Below, piece by piece: positions 6,352-13,135 of a stretch of DNA of 32,232 bases. The notes beneath the pieces are model-generated. The model made no database searches. It saw nothing but the letters and a program-made list of their open reading frames with translations, and was not told the origin of the DNA. Position numbers and translations under genes: made by a program. Numbering within the stretch: position 1 is the stretch's first letter; every line of letters begins with the position of its first letter. Location of the stretch: contig JADCJL010000058.1 in assembly GCA_020247055.1 (NCBI GenBank), positions 1-32,232 on the forward strand. Reading direction: 5' to 3'. Source of the stretch: Acidobacteriaceae bacterium. Lineage in GTDB: Bacteria > Acidobacteriota > Terriglobia > Bryobacterales > Bryobacteraceae.

Positions 6352-7443
6352 ATGAGAGTTGCGGCGTGGATTTTGGCCGGCGCGGGGTTGGCGCTGGGGC
6401 AGTGGGAGACGGGGGCGGTGGTGCGGTCCGACGGCGGGGCGTTTTTGCAGAATACGATTCCGCAGGTAGGGACGCTGGGGGACGGGAGCCTGATGGTGGT
6501 GTGGGGGGCGCGGGCGAAGGGAGACGGGAACGGGAGGATCTACGGGAGCTTTTCGCGGGATGAGGGGAGGAGTTGGAGCGCTCCGCGGCTGCTGATTGAC
6601 GACCCGCAGTTCCACGACGGCGACCCGAACCTGCTGGTGGACGGCAACACGGTGTGGGTGTTCGGGACGCGGGTGCGGATTCCGAACGACATCCAGAAGG
6701 CCTGGACGACGGTGGTGAAGAGCACGGACAACGGCGCGACGTGGTCGAAGGCGGGCGAGGTGTTTGTGCCGCGGCAGTACACGCCGGGTAAGCAGCACAA
6801 CGGCATCAAGCTGCGGGACGGGACGTACGCGATGGGGATTTCGTGGGACCGGTGGGCGGAGAAGGGGATGAACGCGCGGACGGAGGGGGAGATGGACCTG
6901 GCATCCGGGGTGCTGCTGTCGGCGGACGGGGAGCGGTGGACGCTGCACGGGGAGATTTATGCGCAGACGCCGGACAAGGTGCGGCCGGGGTTTACGAACG
7001 GGCTGGGCGAGCCGTCGATGGTGGAGTTTCCGGACGGGGAGCTGCTGATGATTTTGCGCAGCGGGGGGCCGCGACACTACGAGGCGCGGAGCCGGGACGG
7101 GGGGCATACGTGGTCGAAGCCGGTGATGAGTGCGCTGGTGGGGGCGAACACGCCGACGGCGCTGTGGGCGAACCGGCGGCAGCCGGAGGAGGTGGTGGCG
7201 GTATGGAACAGCAATCCGCTGCAGCGGTGGCCGCTGGTGGCGGCGCTGTCGCGGGACCGGGGGCGGACGTGGTCGAGCCCGCGGGTACTGGCGAACCCGG
7301 GGCGGCAGGTGAGCTATCCGGGGCTGACGCAGTTGGCGGGGGGCGAGTTTGTGGCGGTGTGGCAGGAGGATGATGGGAAGGGCGGGCGGGATATCCGCTA
7401 CGGGAAGTTCAGCCGGGAGTGGCTGCTGGGAGGAGGACGGTAA
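6352..7443 (+). CDS. Secreted sialidase-like (BNR/Asp-box) protein
   Basis: A 363-residue exported six-bladed beta-propeller of the exo-alpha-sialidase type. An N-terminal signal (MRVAAWILAGAGLALG) is followed by at least four Asp-box repeats: SFSRDEGRSWSAP, STDNGATWSKA, ARSRDGGHTWSKP and ALSRDRGRTWSSP. Such boxes are structural; whether the sialidase catalytic Arg triad and Tyr/Glu pair are present cannot be settled by eye, so it may act on another glycan or only bind. No ribosome binding site precedes the ATG, which lies 2 bp after an inverted repeat. Its TAA stop overlaps the ATG of the next gene (TAATG), showing translational coupling with the PLP enzyme. Confidence 0.8.
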   Translation: MRVAAWILAGAGLALGQWETGAVVRSDGGAFLQNTIPQVGTLGDGSLMVVWGARAKGDGNGRIYGSFSRDEGRSWSAPRLLIDDPQFHDGDPNLLVDGNTVWVFGTRVRIPNDIQKAWTTVVKSTDNGATWSKAGEVFVPRQYTPGKQHNGIKLRDGTYAMGISWDRWAEKGMNARTEGEMDLASGVLLSADGERWTLHGEIYAQTPDKVRPGFTNGLGEPSMVEFPDGELLMILRSGGPRHYEARSRDGGHTWSKPVMSALVGANTPTALWANRRQPEEVVAVWNSNPLQRWPLVAALSRDRGRTWSSPRVLANPGRQVSYPGLTQLAGGEFVAVWQEDDGKGGRDIRYGKFSREWLLGGGR

Positions 7444-8546
7444 TGAGTGCGAATCGGGAAGCGATTGGGTTGCCGCTGGCGGCGCTGGAGACGCCGGCGC
7501 TGTGTCTTGATGCGCGGGCGTATGAGCGCAACGTGGAGCGGATGGCGGAGTACATCATCCGGCGGCATGGCTTGGCGTGGCGGCCCCATATGAAGGGGCA
7601 GAAGGCGCCGGAATTGGCGCTGGCGGCGCGGCGGGCGGGGGCGATGGGGGTGACGTGCGCGACGGTGTACGAGGCCGAGACGATGGTGGAGGCCGGGGTG
7701 ACCGGGGTGCTGGTGGCCAACCAGGTGGTGGGGGAGCGGAAGCTGGGGCGGCTGGCGCGGCTGCAGCGGCGGACCCCGGTGATCGCCGCGACCGACAGCG
7801 CGGCGCACGCGGCGATGATGGACCGGGCGGCGCGGGAGGCGGGGGTGGTGATTCCGGTGCTGGTGGAGCTGGACCTGGGGATGAACCGCTGCGGCGTGGC
7901 GCCGGGGGAGGCGACGGTGGAGCTGGCGCGGACGATTGGGGCGATGCCGGGGCTGCGGCTGGCGGGTTTGATGGGCTGGGAGGGGCATGTGCTGGCCTAC
8001 GAGGACGGGGAGAAGCGGGAGCGGATTGGGGGGGCGATCGGGGCGCTGGTGGAGACGGCGGCGCGGTGCCGGGCGGCGGGGATTGGGGTGGAGATTGTGT
8101 CGGCGAGCGGGAGCGGGACGTTTCGGATGTCGGCGCCGCTGGGGGGGATCACCGAGGTGCAGGCGGGCGGGGGCGTGTTCTCCGATTTGAACTACGAGAA
8201 GTGGGGATTGGCCGACCATGAGTTTGCGCTGACGGTGGTGACGCGGGTGGTGAGCCGGCCGAGCGCGACGCGGATTCTGGTGGACGGGGGATTCAAGACG
8301 ATGTCGACGCAGCACGGGGCGCCGCGGCCGCTGGGGGTGGGGGCGGTGAAGAGTCTGGTGCTATCGGCCGAGCACGGCAATATTGAGCTGGAAGAGCCGG
8401 ATACGGTGCACCGGGTGGGGGATCTGGTGACGTTTGTGCCGGGGTATACGGACAGCACGGTGTGTCTGCACGATGAGATGTGCGTGCTGCGGGACGGGGT
8501 GCTGGAGGCGGTGTGGGCGATACCGGGGCGGACGGGGAGGCGGTGA
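7443..8546 (+). CDS. DSD1-family PLP enzyme (D-threonine aldolase/D-serine dehydratase-like)
   Basis: A 367-residue fold-type III PLP enzyme with an alanine-racemase-like N-terminal barrel. Seen: TPALCLDARAYERNV, the PLP-lysine motif RPHMKGQK at about residues 48-55, ELDLGMNRCGV, EIVSASGSGTF, LVDGGFKTMS, and the C-terminal metal-site region containing LHDEMCV. Family members cleave D-threonine-type beta-hydroxy amino acids or dehydrate D-serine, using PLP and a divalent metal. The start is fixed by GGAGGA five bases upstream and by the TAATG overlap with the sialidase-like gene. The job in a glycan-degrading context is unclear; processing of a D-amino acid or hydroxy amino acid released from the same material is one guess. 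Confidence 0.88.
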   Translation: MSANREAIGLPLAALETPALCLDARAYERNVERMAEYIIRRHGLAWRPHMKGQKAPELALAARRAGAMGVTCATVYEAETMVEAGVTGVLVANQVVGERKLGRLARLQRRTPVIAATDSAAHAAMMDRAAREAGVVIPVLVELDLGMNRCGVAPGEATVELARTIGAMPGLRLAGLMGWEGHVLAYEDGEKRERIGGAIGALVETAARCRAAGIGVEIVSASGSGTFRMSAPLGGITEVQAGGGVFSDLNYEKWGLADHEFALTVVTRVVSRPSATRILVDGGFKTMSTQHGAPRPLGVGAVKSLVLSAEHGNIELEEPDTVHRVGDLVTFVPGYTDSTVCLHDEMCVLRDGVLEAVWAIPGRTGRR

Positions 8547-8547
8547 G

Positions 8548-8688
8548 TTAACCAGGGAGCGCGGCAGGTGCGTTCTGCGAGCCATAGCAGCCGATGCCGC
8601 AGTAGCTCAGGTCGTCGGCGAGGATCAGGATGAGGTTGGGCTTCCTGGCGGCGGCGAGGGCCGCCAGGAAGGTGCGCCGGGAGAGCCT
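8548..8688 (-). pseudogene. Remnant of a Tat-exported sulfatase N-terminus
   Basis: Reading the - strand from 8688 gives RLSRRTFLAALAAA, a twin-arginine signal, then RKPNLILILADDLSYCGIGC and YGSQNAP, which is the metal-binding start of the arylsulfatase fold (the DD pair binds calcium). It stops after 46 residues; a working sulfatase has roughly 400-500. There is no start codon: the frame opens directly after the TAA of the lectin-like gene. The sulfatase Cys/Ser active-site motif would lie further on and is missing. Both ends are therefore lost. It suggests that sulfated glycans were once a substrate of this locus. Confidence 0.75.
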
Positions 8689-9366
8689 TTACTGGACCGG
8701 GACGAAGCAGTAGAACAGGCCGGCGCCGCCGGTGCCGACGAGGTTGGCCTGGCTGCAGCCGCGGGAGGGGTGGGTGGAGTTCCAGGAGATGCCGCCGCCG
8801 TTGCGGTCGTGGTGGCCGACCTGGGCGGTGCCTTCGGAGTTGCTGGTCCAGTTTTTGCAGGTGTGGTCGGCGCCGTCGGTGTAGGCGCGGCCGTCGGGTT
8901 GGGTGCCGGTGAGGACGTCGTGCTGGTTGGGCTGGGCGCCGACGCCGTTGATCTGTTCGCCTTTTTCGTTGAGGGCGTTGTTGCGGGTGATGAGGTTGCC
9001 GACGCGGGCGAGTTCGACGGTGTCGCCGTGGAGGTGGGCCTGGTCGCGGGCGATGGCGGTGCCTTTGGCGTTGTGCCAGGGGCCGTTGCCGATACGGTCG
9101 CGGGCGTTGACGGCGGGTTTGCCGGCTTCGGCGGAGATGCTCAGATACGCTTTCCAGTTGGTGAACTGGGAGCCGGCGGCGGCGGCGAGTTTCTGGCAGT
9201 GGGCGTCGGCGCCGGCGAGGCCGCCGAGGTTGGCGCCATCGCCGATGCCGACGCTGGTGACGAAGAAGGTCATGGGCGCGGGGGCGGGTTTGGCGGGGGC
9301 GGTTTGCTGGGCGAGGGCGGGCAGCGACGCGAGGGTCAGGCTGAGGGAGAACAGTATGGGTTTCAT
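8689..9366 (-). CDS. Secreted lectin-like protein
   Basis: 225 residues with a signal peptide (MKPILFSLSLTLASLPALAQ) and a short Pro/Ala spacer. The mature part starts FFVTSVGIGDGANLGGLAG, followed by ADAHCQKLAAAAG, VNARDRIGNGPW, LTGTQPDGRAY, DHTCKNWTS, VGHHDRNGGG, and ends SRGCSQ...GLFYCF. This pattern, with paired cysteines, is seen in secreted bacterial proteins often annotated as lectins with a C-type-lectin or endostatin-like fold; the ligand is not known. No good ribosome binding site precedes the ATG. It stands alone on the - strand, immediately upstream of the sulfatase remnant, and may belong with the glycan genes before it. Confidence 0.65.
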   Translation of the reverse strand: MKPILFSLSLTLASLPALAQQTAPAKPAPAPMTFFVTSVGIGDGANLGGLAGADAHCQKLAAAAGSQFTNWKAYLSISAEAGKPAVNARDRIGNGPWHNAKGTAIARDQAHLHGDTVELARVGNLITRNNALNEKGEQINGVGAQPNQHDVLTGTQPDGRAYTDGADHTCKNWTSNSEGTAQVGHHDRNGGGISWNSTHPSRGCSQANLVGTGGAGLFYCFVPVQ

Positions 9367-9522
9367 AAGATTTCGATCAGACTACTATACCTGCTTGGGC
9401 AATGCGAACGGGTTGGGGGAAATCGCGCAGCGGGATGGGTGGTCAAGCCCCTACTCGGAGGCGAAACCGGGCCTGGAGGGCATTGGCCCTCGAGATGCAG
9501 GATCTGGGCGAGAGGAACCCCT

Positions 9523-9960
9523 ATGACTGCTCAAGACGTGATGACCCACCCGGTGCAGAGCTGCCACCCGGAGATGAACCTGGCGGCCGCGGCCGCGCTG
9601 ATGTGGGACTATGATTGTGGCGCGCTGCCGGTATTGGAAGACGGCCGACTGGTAGGCATGATTACAGACCGGGATATTTGCATTGCGCTGGGGACGCGGG
9701 ACCTGCCGGCGCATGAGGTGACGGTGCGCGAGGTGGAGGCGACGCAAGTGACTACGTGCACGATCGAAGATAGCCTGCACCACGTGCTTGAATTGATGCG
9801 GCGGGCGCGGGTGCGGCGGCTGCCGGTGGTGGATCGGGAGGGCGGGTTGGTCGGCATTGTGACGCTGTCTGACGTGGCCGTGCGCAGCGACAAGCGGTCG
9901 CGCGGGGAGATCGTCGAGACGATTCAGGCTTTGCGCAGTCAGCAGCGGGCGGCGGCCTGA
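9523..9960 (+). CDS. CBS-domain pair protein
   Basis: 145 residues consisting of two CBS motifs and little else. First: MTAQDVMTHPVQSC, ALPVLEDGRLVGMITDRDI. Second: VREVEATQVTTCTIEDSL, VRRLPVVDREGGLVGIVTLSDVA. CBS pairs bind adenine nucleotides and act as energy or redox sensors; stand-alone proteins of this size usually regulate a partner. The ATG at 9523 is preceded by GAGAGGA with a 6-7 nt spacing; the long in-frame extension upstream is antisense to other genes. It converges on the response regulator at 9975. A similar protein (17920-18378) closes the signalling island at the other side. Confidence 0.9.
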   Translation: MTAQDVMTHPVQSCHPEMNLAAAAALMWDYDCGALPVLEDGRLVGMITDRDICIALGTRDLPAHEVTVREVEATQVTTCTIEDSLHHVLELMRRARVRRLPVVDREGGLVGIVTLSDVAVRSDKRSRGEIVETIQALRSQQRAAA

Positions 9961-9974
9961 GCAGGCTGGGGGGG

Positions 9975-10622
9975 CTATTCGGGCTCGACGCTGATGCCTT
10001 GGCGGACGGCGTAGCGGGAGAGTTCGGCGGTGGTCCGGAGGCCGGTCTTGTCCATGATGTTCTTTTTGTGGAACTCAACGGTGCGGGGGGAGACATCGAG
10101 GGCGGTGGCCGCCTCTTTCATGGTTTTGCCTTCGGCGATCAGCTGCAGGACTTCGCGCTCGCGCTGACTTAGTTCGGTTCCGGCGGCGCTGCGATCTTCC
10201 GGCGAGACCATGAGGTTGCGGAGGACCTTGTCGGCGATGCGGGGGGTGACGTAGGTGCGACCCTGGAGCACCTCATGAATGGCGTTGAGCAGTTCGTCGG
10301 TGGCGGCGTGTTTGAGGACGTAGCCTTCGGCGCCAAGGCGGAAGGCGCGGGTGGCGAGAGTGGCGTCGAGGCTGCCGGTGACGAAGATGAAGCGGGTGCG
10401 CAACCCCTTGGCGCGGCAGTGGCTGAGGGCTTCCAAGCCATTTAATTCGGGCATGGAGATGTCGCAGACGACCAGATCCGGGCGGAGGCGCTCGACGGCC
10501 TGCACGAGTTCGCGGCCATCGTGGACGGTGCCGAGGAGGGTGTACTGATTCTCGAGGATTCGCTGCAAGCCTTCGAGAACGAGGGCGTGGTCGTCAGCCA
10601 GTAGGATGGTATTCGGTTTCAT
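9975..10622 (-). CDS. LuxR/NarL-family response regulator
   Basis: 215 residues: receiver domain followed by a LuxR-type helix-turn-helix. Receiver residues seen: acidic pair D10-D11 (LLADDHALV), phosphoacceptor D54 (VVCDISMPE), the Thr switch in FVTGS, and the conserved Lys in GYVLKHA. The HTH reads LSQREREVLQLIAEGKTMKEAATAL and then VSPRTVEFHKKNIMDKTGL. Start chosen at the ATG at 10622, which gives the canonical N-terminus; the frame is open further upstream. No kinase is adjacent on its strand, but the HisKA_3-type kinase at 16038 is of the class that pairs with NarL regulators and is the likely partner. It is divergent from the sigma54 activator at 10927. Confidence 0.92.
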   Translation of the reverse strand: MKPNTILLADDHALVLEGLQRILENQYTLLGTVHDGRELVQAVERLRPDLVVCDISMPELNGLEALSHCRAKGLRTRFIFVTGSLDATLATRAFRLGAEGYVLKHAATDELLNAIHEVLQGRTYVTPRIADKVLRNLMVSPEDRSAAGTELSQREREVLQLIAEGKTMKEAATALDVSPRTVEFHKKNIMDKTGLRTTAELSRYAVRQGISVEPE

Positions 10623-10926
10623 TTGGTATTCGGCCGAACTCCGGCCCCGACGCGTAGTGGTGAACTGGGGGGCGGCATCGTTACAGGGATCACTCTCAGA
10701 GGAGCGCCTTAGATGCCGAAAAAAAACTACCGGGTGCATCCCTCGTAGGAACAGCTCTCCAACCTAGGGAAACTACGAGTATAGTACTTTTGCGGTGGGA
10801 TCTATACTGACGAAGTAGATCGGAGGCGGCGGATGCAAAGGCCGGCCAAATAGATGGTACCCCGGATGAGTAAGTACCAGAGTCGGCCTTGCAGCCGCAT
10901 TAGTAAGTGGCATAGGAGTGATCTTT
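10623..10926. other. Divergent regulatory region
   Basis: Separates the response regulator (-) from the sigma54 activator (+). Seen: inverted arms CTCGTAG (10742-10748) and CTACGAG (10773-10779), and an AT-richer patch with TATAGT and TATACT around 10780-10806. No -35/-10 pair with normal spacing and no -24/-12 sigma54 promoter could be assigned with confidence. Confidence 0.4.
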
Positions 10927-12033
10927 ATGAGTGCAGCTGTATTGCCAATTGAGGAGTATCGTCCGATTCCTGGTGAGGCTAGCATGGTTTCCTGGGATAT
11001 CCCCGGGGCGATTGCCCGCAGTTCGCAGATGCAAGTGGTGTTTGATCGGATCCGCCGGGTGGCGCCGCACTTTCGGACCGTTTTAGTGACGGGGGAGACG
11101 GGCACGGGCAAGGAACTGGTATCGCGGGCGTTGCATGAGTTGAGCCCGGCGACGGGGCGGCTGGTGACGTTGAACTGTTCGGCGGTGGTGGAGACTCTTT
11201 TTGAGAGCGAGCTGTTTGGGCATGTGCGGGGGGCGTTTACCGGGGCGTTGCAGGATAAGGTAGGGCAGTGTGAGTTTGCCGACGGGGGCACGTTGTTTCT
11301 GGACGAGATTGGGGATATGCCGCTGGCGACGCAGGCGAAGCTGCTGCGGGTGCTGCAAAACCGGGAGGTGCAGCGGGTGGGGTCTTTAAGTTCGCGGAAG
11401 CTGGATTTACGGGTGGTGGCGGCCACGAACAAGGATTTGAGGCGGGCGGTGCGGGAGCACCAGTTTCGGGAGGATTTATACTTTCGCCTGGCGATGGTGG
11501 AGATCCAGTTGCCGGCGCTGCGGGAACGGGCGGGGGACTTGCCGCTGCTGACGAGTTACTTTCTGCGGCAGTGGGCGGGCCGGTACGGCAAACCGGTAGC
11601 GGAGCTTTCGGCCGAGGCGGCGCAGGTGTTTGTGCTGCACGATTGGCCGGGGAATGTGCGGGAGCTGGAGAATGTCCTGGGCTATGCCTGCATGATGTGC
11701 CGGGGAGATACGGTGGAGGTGGAGGATTTGCCATCGTACCTGCTGGCGCCGCTGGACCGGCCATGTTTGGGGGTGGCGGCGGGTGGTGTTTCGGTGGCGG
11801 AGGAGGCTCCGGCGGGGGTGGCGATGAACACGCTCGAAGCTTGCGAGGCGCGGATTTTGCGGCAGGCGCTGCAGCGGGCGGGGTGGAACCAGACGAAGGC
11901 GGCGCAGGCGTTGGGGACGACGCGGGACCGGTTGCGCTACCGGATGAAGAAGTACCAGTTGGCGAGAGGACCATTCGCATCATCTGAGGTGATGTCTCGT
12001 GAAGTGATTTCTGGGGAGGTTTTGTATGGATAA
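10927..12033 (+). CDS. Sigma54-dependent transcriptional activator without sensor domain
   Basis: 368 residues: AAA+ ATPase plus Fis-type HTH. Walker A is GETGTGKE (56-63), the sigma54-contacting loop GAFTGA is intact (about 102-107), Walker B is GGTLFLDEIGD (120-130), with the sensor/arginine-finger region FREDLYFRLA and then DWPGNVRELENV. The C-terminal HTH reads NQTKAAQALGTTRDRLRYR. There is only a short N-terminal lead of about 28 residues, so no receiver, PAS or GAF domain, as in PspF; control must come from another protein. Start at 10927 is supported by GGAGTG seven bases upstream. Its end overlaps the next gene by 8 nt, and that gene encodes a receiver-like protein, the obvious candidate for the missing control domain. 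Confidence 0.93.
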   Translation: MSAAVLPIEEYRPIPGEASMVSWDIPGAIARSSQMQVVFDRIRRVAPHFRTVLVTGETGTGKELVSRALHELSPATGRLVTLNCSAVVETLFESELFGHVRGAFTGALQDKVGQCEFADGGTLFLDEIGDMPLATQAKLLRVLQNREVQRVGSLSSRKLDLRVVAATNKDLRRAVREHQFREDLYFRLAMVEIQLPALRERAGDLPLLTSYFLRQWAGRYGKPVAELSAEAAQVFVLHDWPGNVRELENVLGYACMMCRGDTVEVEDLPSYLLAPLDRPCLGVAAGGVSVAEEAPAGVAMNTLEACEARILRQALQRAGWNQTKAAQALGTTRDRLRYRMKKYQLARGPFASSEVMSREVISGEVLYG

Positions 12034-12433
12034 CCGTCCCGTGTTCTTGGTGGTTGGCGACTTTACGGGGGAGCGAATCGATTTGGTGGGTCTGTGCGCG
12101 GAGTTTGGCTGGCGTCTCCAGCGGGTTCCGGGTCTGGAGTCGTTGTCGCTGGAGGGTGGGTTGCCGTGTGCGGCTGGATTGATTGATACGTCGATGGACG
12201 GGGGGGCGCAGTTACGGCAGGCGCGAAGGCTGTTTCCGCAGATTCTCTGGATTGCCTGCAGCCGGTTCAGTTCGACGATGCCGTGGGCGGAGCTGGAGCG
12301 GTGTGGCGCGTTTCACTTTTTGCATCGTCCGCTGCGGGCGGCCGAGTTTCTTCATGCTCTTGGGTTTGTGGATGCAGTTGCGGCCCAGCACAAGCGTATG
12401 GAGGCTGCTTTGAATGCCTCCCATGCGGCGTAA
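12026..12433 (+). CDS. Degenerate receiver-like (pseudo-receiver) protein
   Basis: 135 residues with the layout of a response-regulator receiver but altered active-site residues. VFLVVGDF stands where the first strand and acidic pair occur (only one Asp), D54 in AAGLIDTSM is at the phosphoacceptor position, S79 in IACSRFS is at the Ser/Thr switch, and HFLHRPL has Arg instead of the conserved Lys before Pro (R101-P102). No output domain. A strong GGGGAGG lies before the ATG, inside the end of the sigma54 activator gene. The receiver assignment rests on the layout and these few positions, so a different alpha/beta domain is possible. Likely role: partner or brake of the upstream activator. Confidence 0.6.
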   Translation: MDNRPVFLVVGDFTGERIDLVGLCAEFGWRLQRVPGLESLSLEGGLPCAAGLIDTSMDGGAQLRQARRLFPQILWIACSRFSSTMPWAELERCGAFHFLHRPLRAAEFLHALGFVDAVAAQHKRMEAALNASHAA

Positions 12434-12457
12434 GAAATAAAAACGAGGATCTTTAAT

Positions 12458-13027
12458 ATGTTTGATTCGTATTCGCCGCCCGAGCTGCGCTGGTTCGCGC
12501 TGTATGTGCGGGTTCGTCATGAGCGGACCGTGGAGAGGCAACTGGCGGAGAAGGGTCTGGAGGCTTTTCTGCCCTGCTACGTGGCGCGCCGCCAGTGGGC
12601 GGATCGGCTGAAGATGATTGAGTTTCCCCTGTTTCCCGGCTATCTGTTTTGCCGGTTTACGTCGCAGCAGCGGGGGGCGGTGCTGTCGGCGTTTGGGGTG
12701 GTGCGGATTGTGGGGTTTGGGAACCAATTGATGCCGGTGGATGATGGGGAGATTCTGGCTTTGCAGCAGGCGGTGCGGGCGGGGGTAGCGTGTGAGCCGG
12801 CGCCGTACTTGAAGATCGGCCAACGGGTGCGGGTTGGGTACGGTCCGTTGAACGGGGTGGAAGGGATTTTGACGGAGGCCAAGAAGGGTCACCGGTTGGT
12901 TCTTTCGGTAACGCTGCTGGAGCGGTCGGTTTCCGTAGAGGTGGATGAGGCGGCGGTGGAGGCGGTTTCGGCGCCGCCCCTGCAGGCTCTGCGGGCGCAG
13001 GGCGCGGCATTTCGGGTTCCGGCGTGA
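12458..13027 (+). CDS. NusG paralog, UpxY/LoaP/RfaH-type antiterminator
   Basis: 189 residues. The NGN domain is clear: RWFALYVRVRHERTVERQL, GLEAFLPCYV, then FPLFPGYLFCRF and VVRIVGFGNQLMPV. The KOW domain follows after about residue 110 (LKIGQRVRVGYGPLNGVEGI). Specialised NusG paralogs bind RNA polymerase at a leader signal and allow it to read through terminators in one target operon, usually for polysaccharide or secondary metabolites. GAGGA lies eight bases before the ATG. No polysaccharide genes follow here; the next genes on the same strand are CheB-CheR and a histidine kinase, after a 108-nt leader with a hairpin. It is too divergent from housekeeping NusG, and lacks its neighbours (SecE, ribosomal proteins), to be the main NusG. 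Confidence 0.85.
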   Translation: MFDSYSPPELRWFALYVRVRHERTVERQLAEKGLEAFLPCYVARRQWADRLKMIEFPLFPGYLFCRFTSQQRGAVLSAFGVVRIVGFGNQLMPVDDGEILALQQAVRAGVACEPAPYLKIGQRVRVGYGPLNGVEGILTEAKKGHRLVLSVTLLERSVSVEVDEAAVEAVSAPPLQALRAQGAAFRVPA

Positions 13028-13056
13028 TGTTGCTATTCTAGGGAGTCTTAAACTTG

Positions 13057-13081
13057 GGCTGCCGTCCGTGCCCGAGCAGCC
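13057..13081 (+). promoter_or_regulatory. Hairpin in the leader between the NusG paralog and CheB-CheR genes
   Basis: Arms GGCTGC (13057-13062) and GCAGCC (13076-13081) flank a 13-nt loop. No T run follows, so it is not a typical terminator. A short direct repeat of AGATCCGG lies further on at about 13095-13117. Known LoaP-type NusG paralogs recognise an RNA hairpin in the leader of their target, which makes this worth noting; a role is unproven. Confidence 0.3.
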
Positions 13082-13135
13082 ACCCATAGCCACCAGATCC
13101 GGGTCACAAGATCCGGAAAGTGGCCCTTCCCCTCC

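Noticed and set aside
5467-7107. Long - strand frame of 546 codons
   Set aside because: Extremely Pro/Arg/His-rich and antisense to the sialidase gene and frame-shifted over the dehydrogenase; no domain. It is a by-product of GC-rich codon structure.
8434-9522. Upstream in-frame extension of the CBS gene
   Set aside because: It is antisense to the lectin-like gene and overlaps the PLP enzyme; the ATG at 9523 has a good ribosome binding site and gives the family N-terminus.
10740-10926. Sigma54 promoter before the activator gene
   Set aside because: No pair of GG and GC elements with the required -24/-12 spacing was found.
12458-13027. Housekeeping NusG
   Set aside because: Sequence is of the specialised UpxY/RfaH type and the usual secE/ribosomal protein neighbours are missing.
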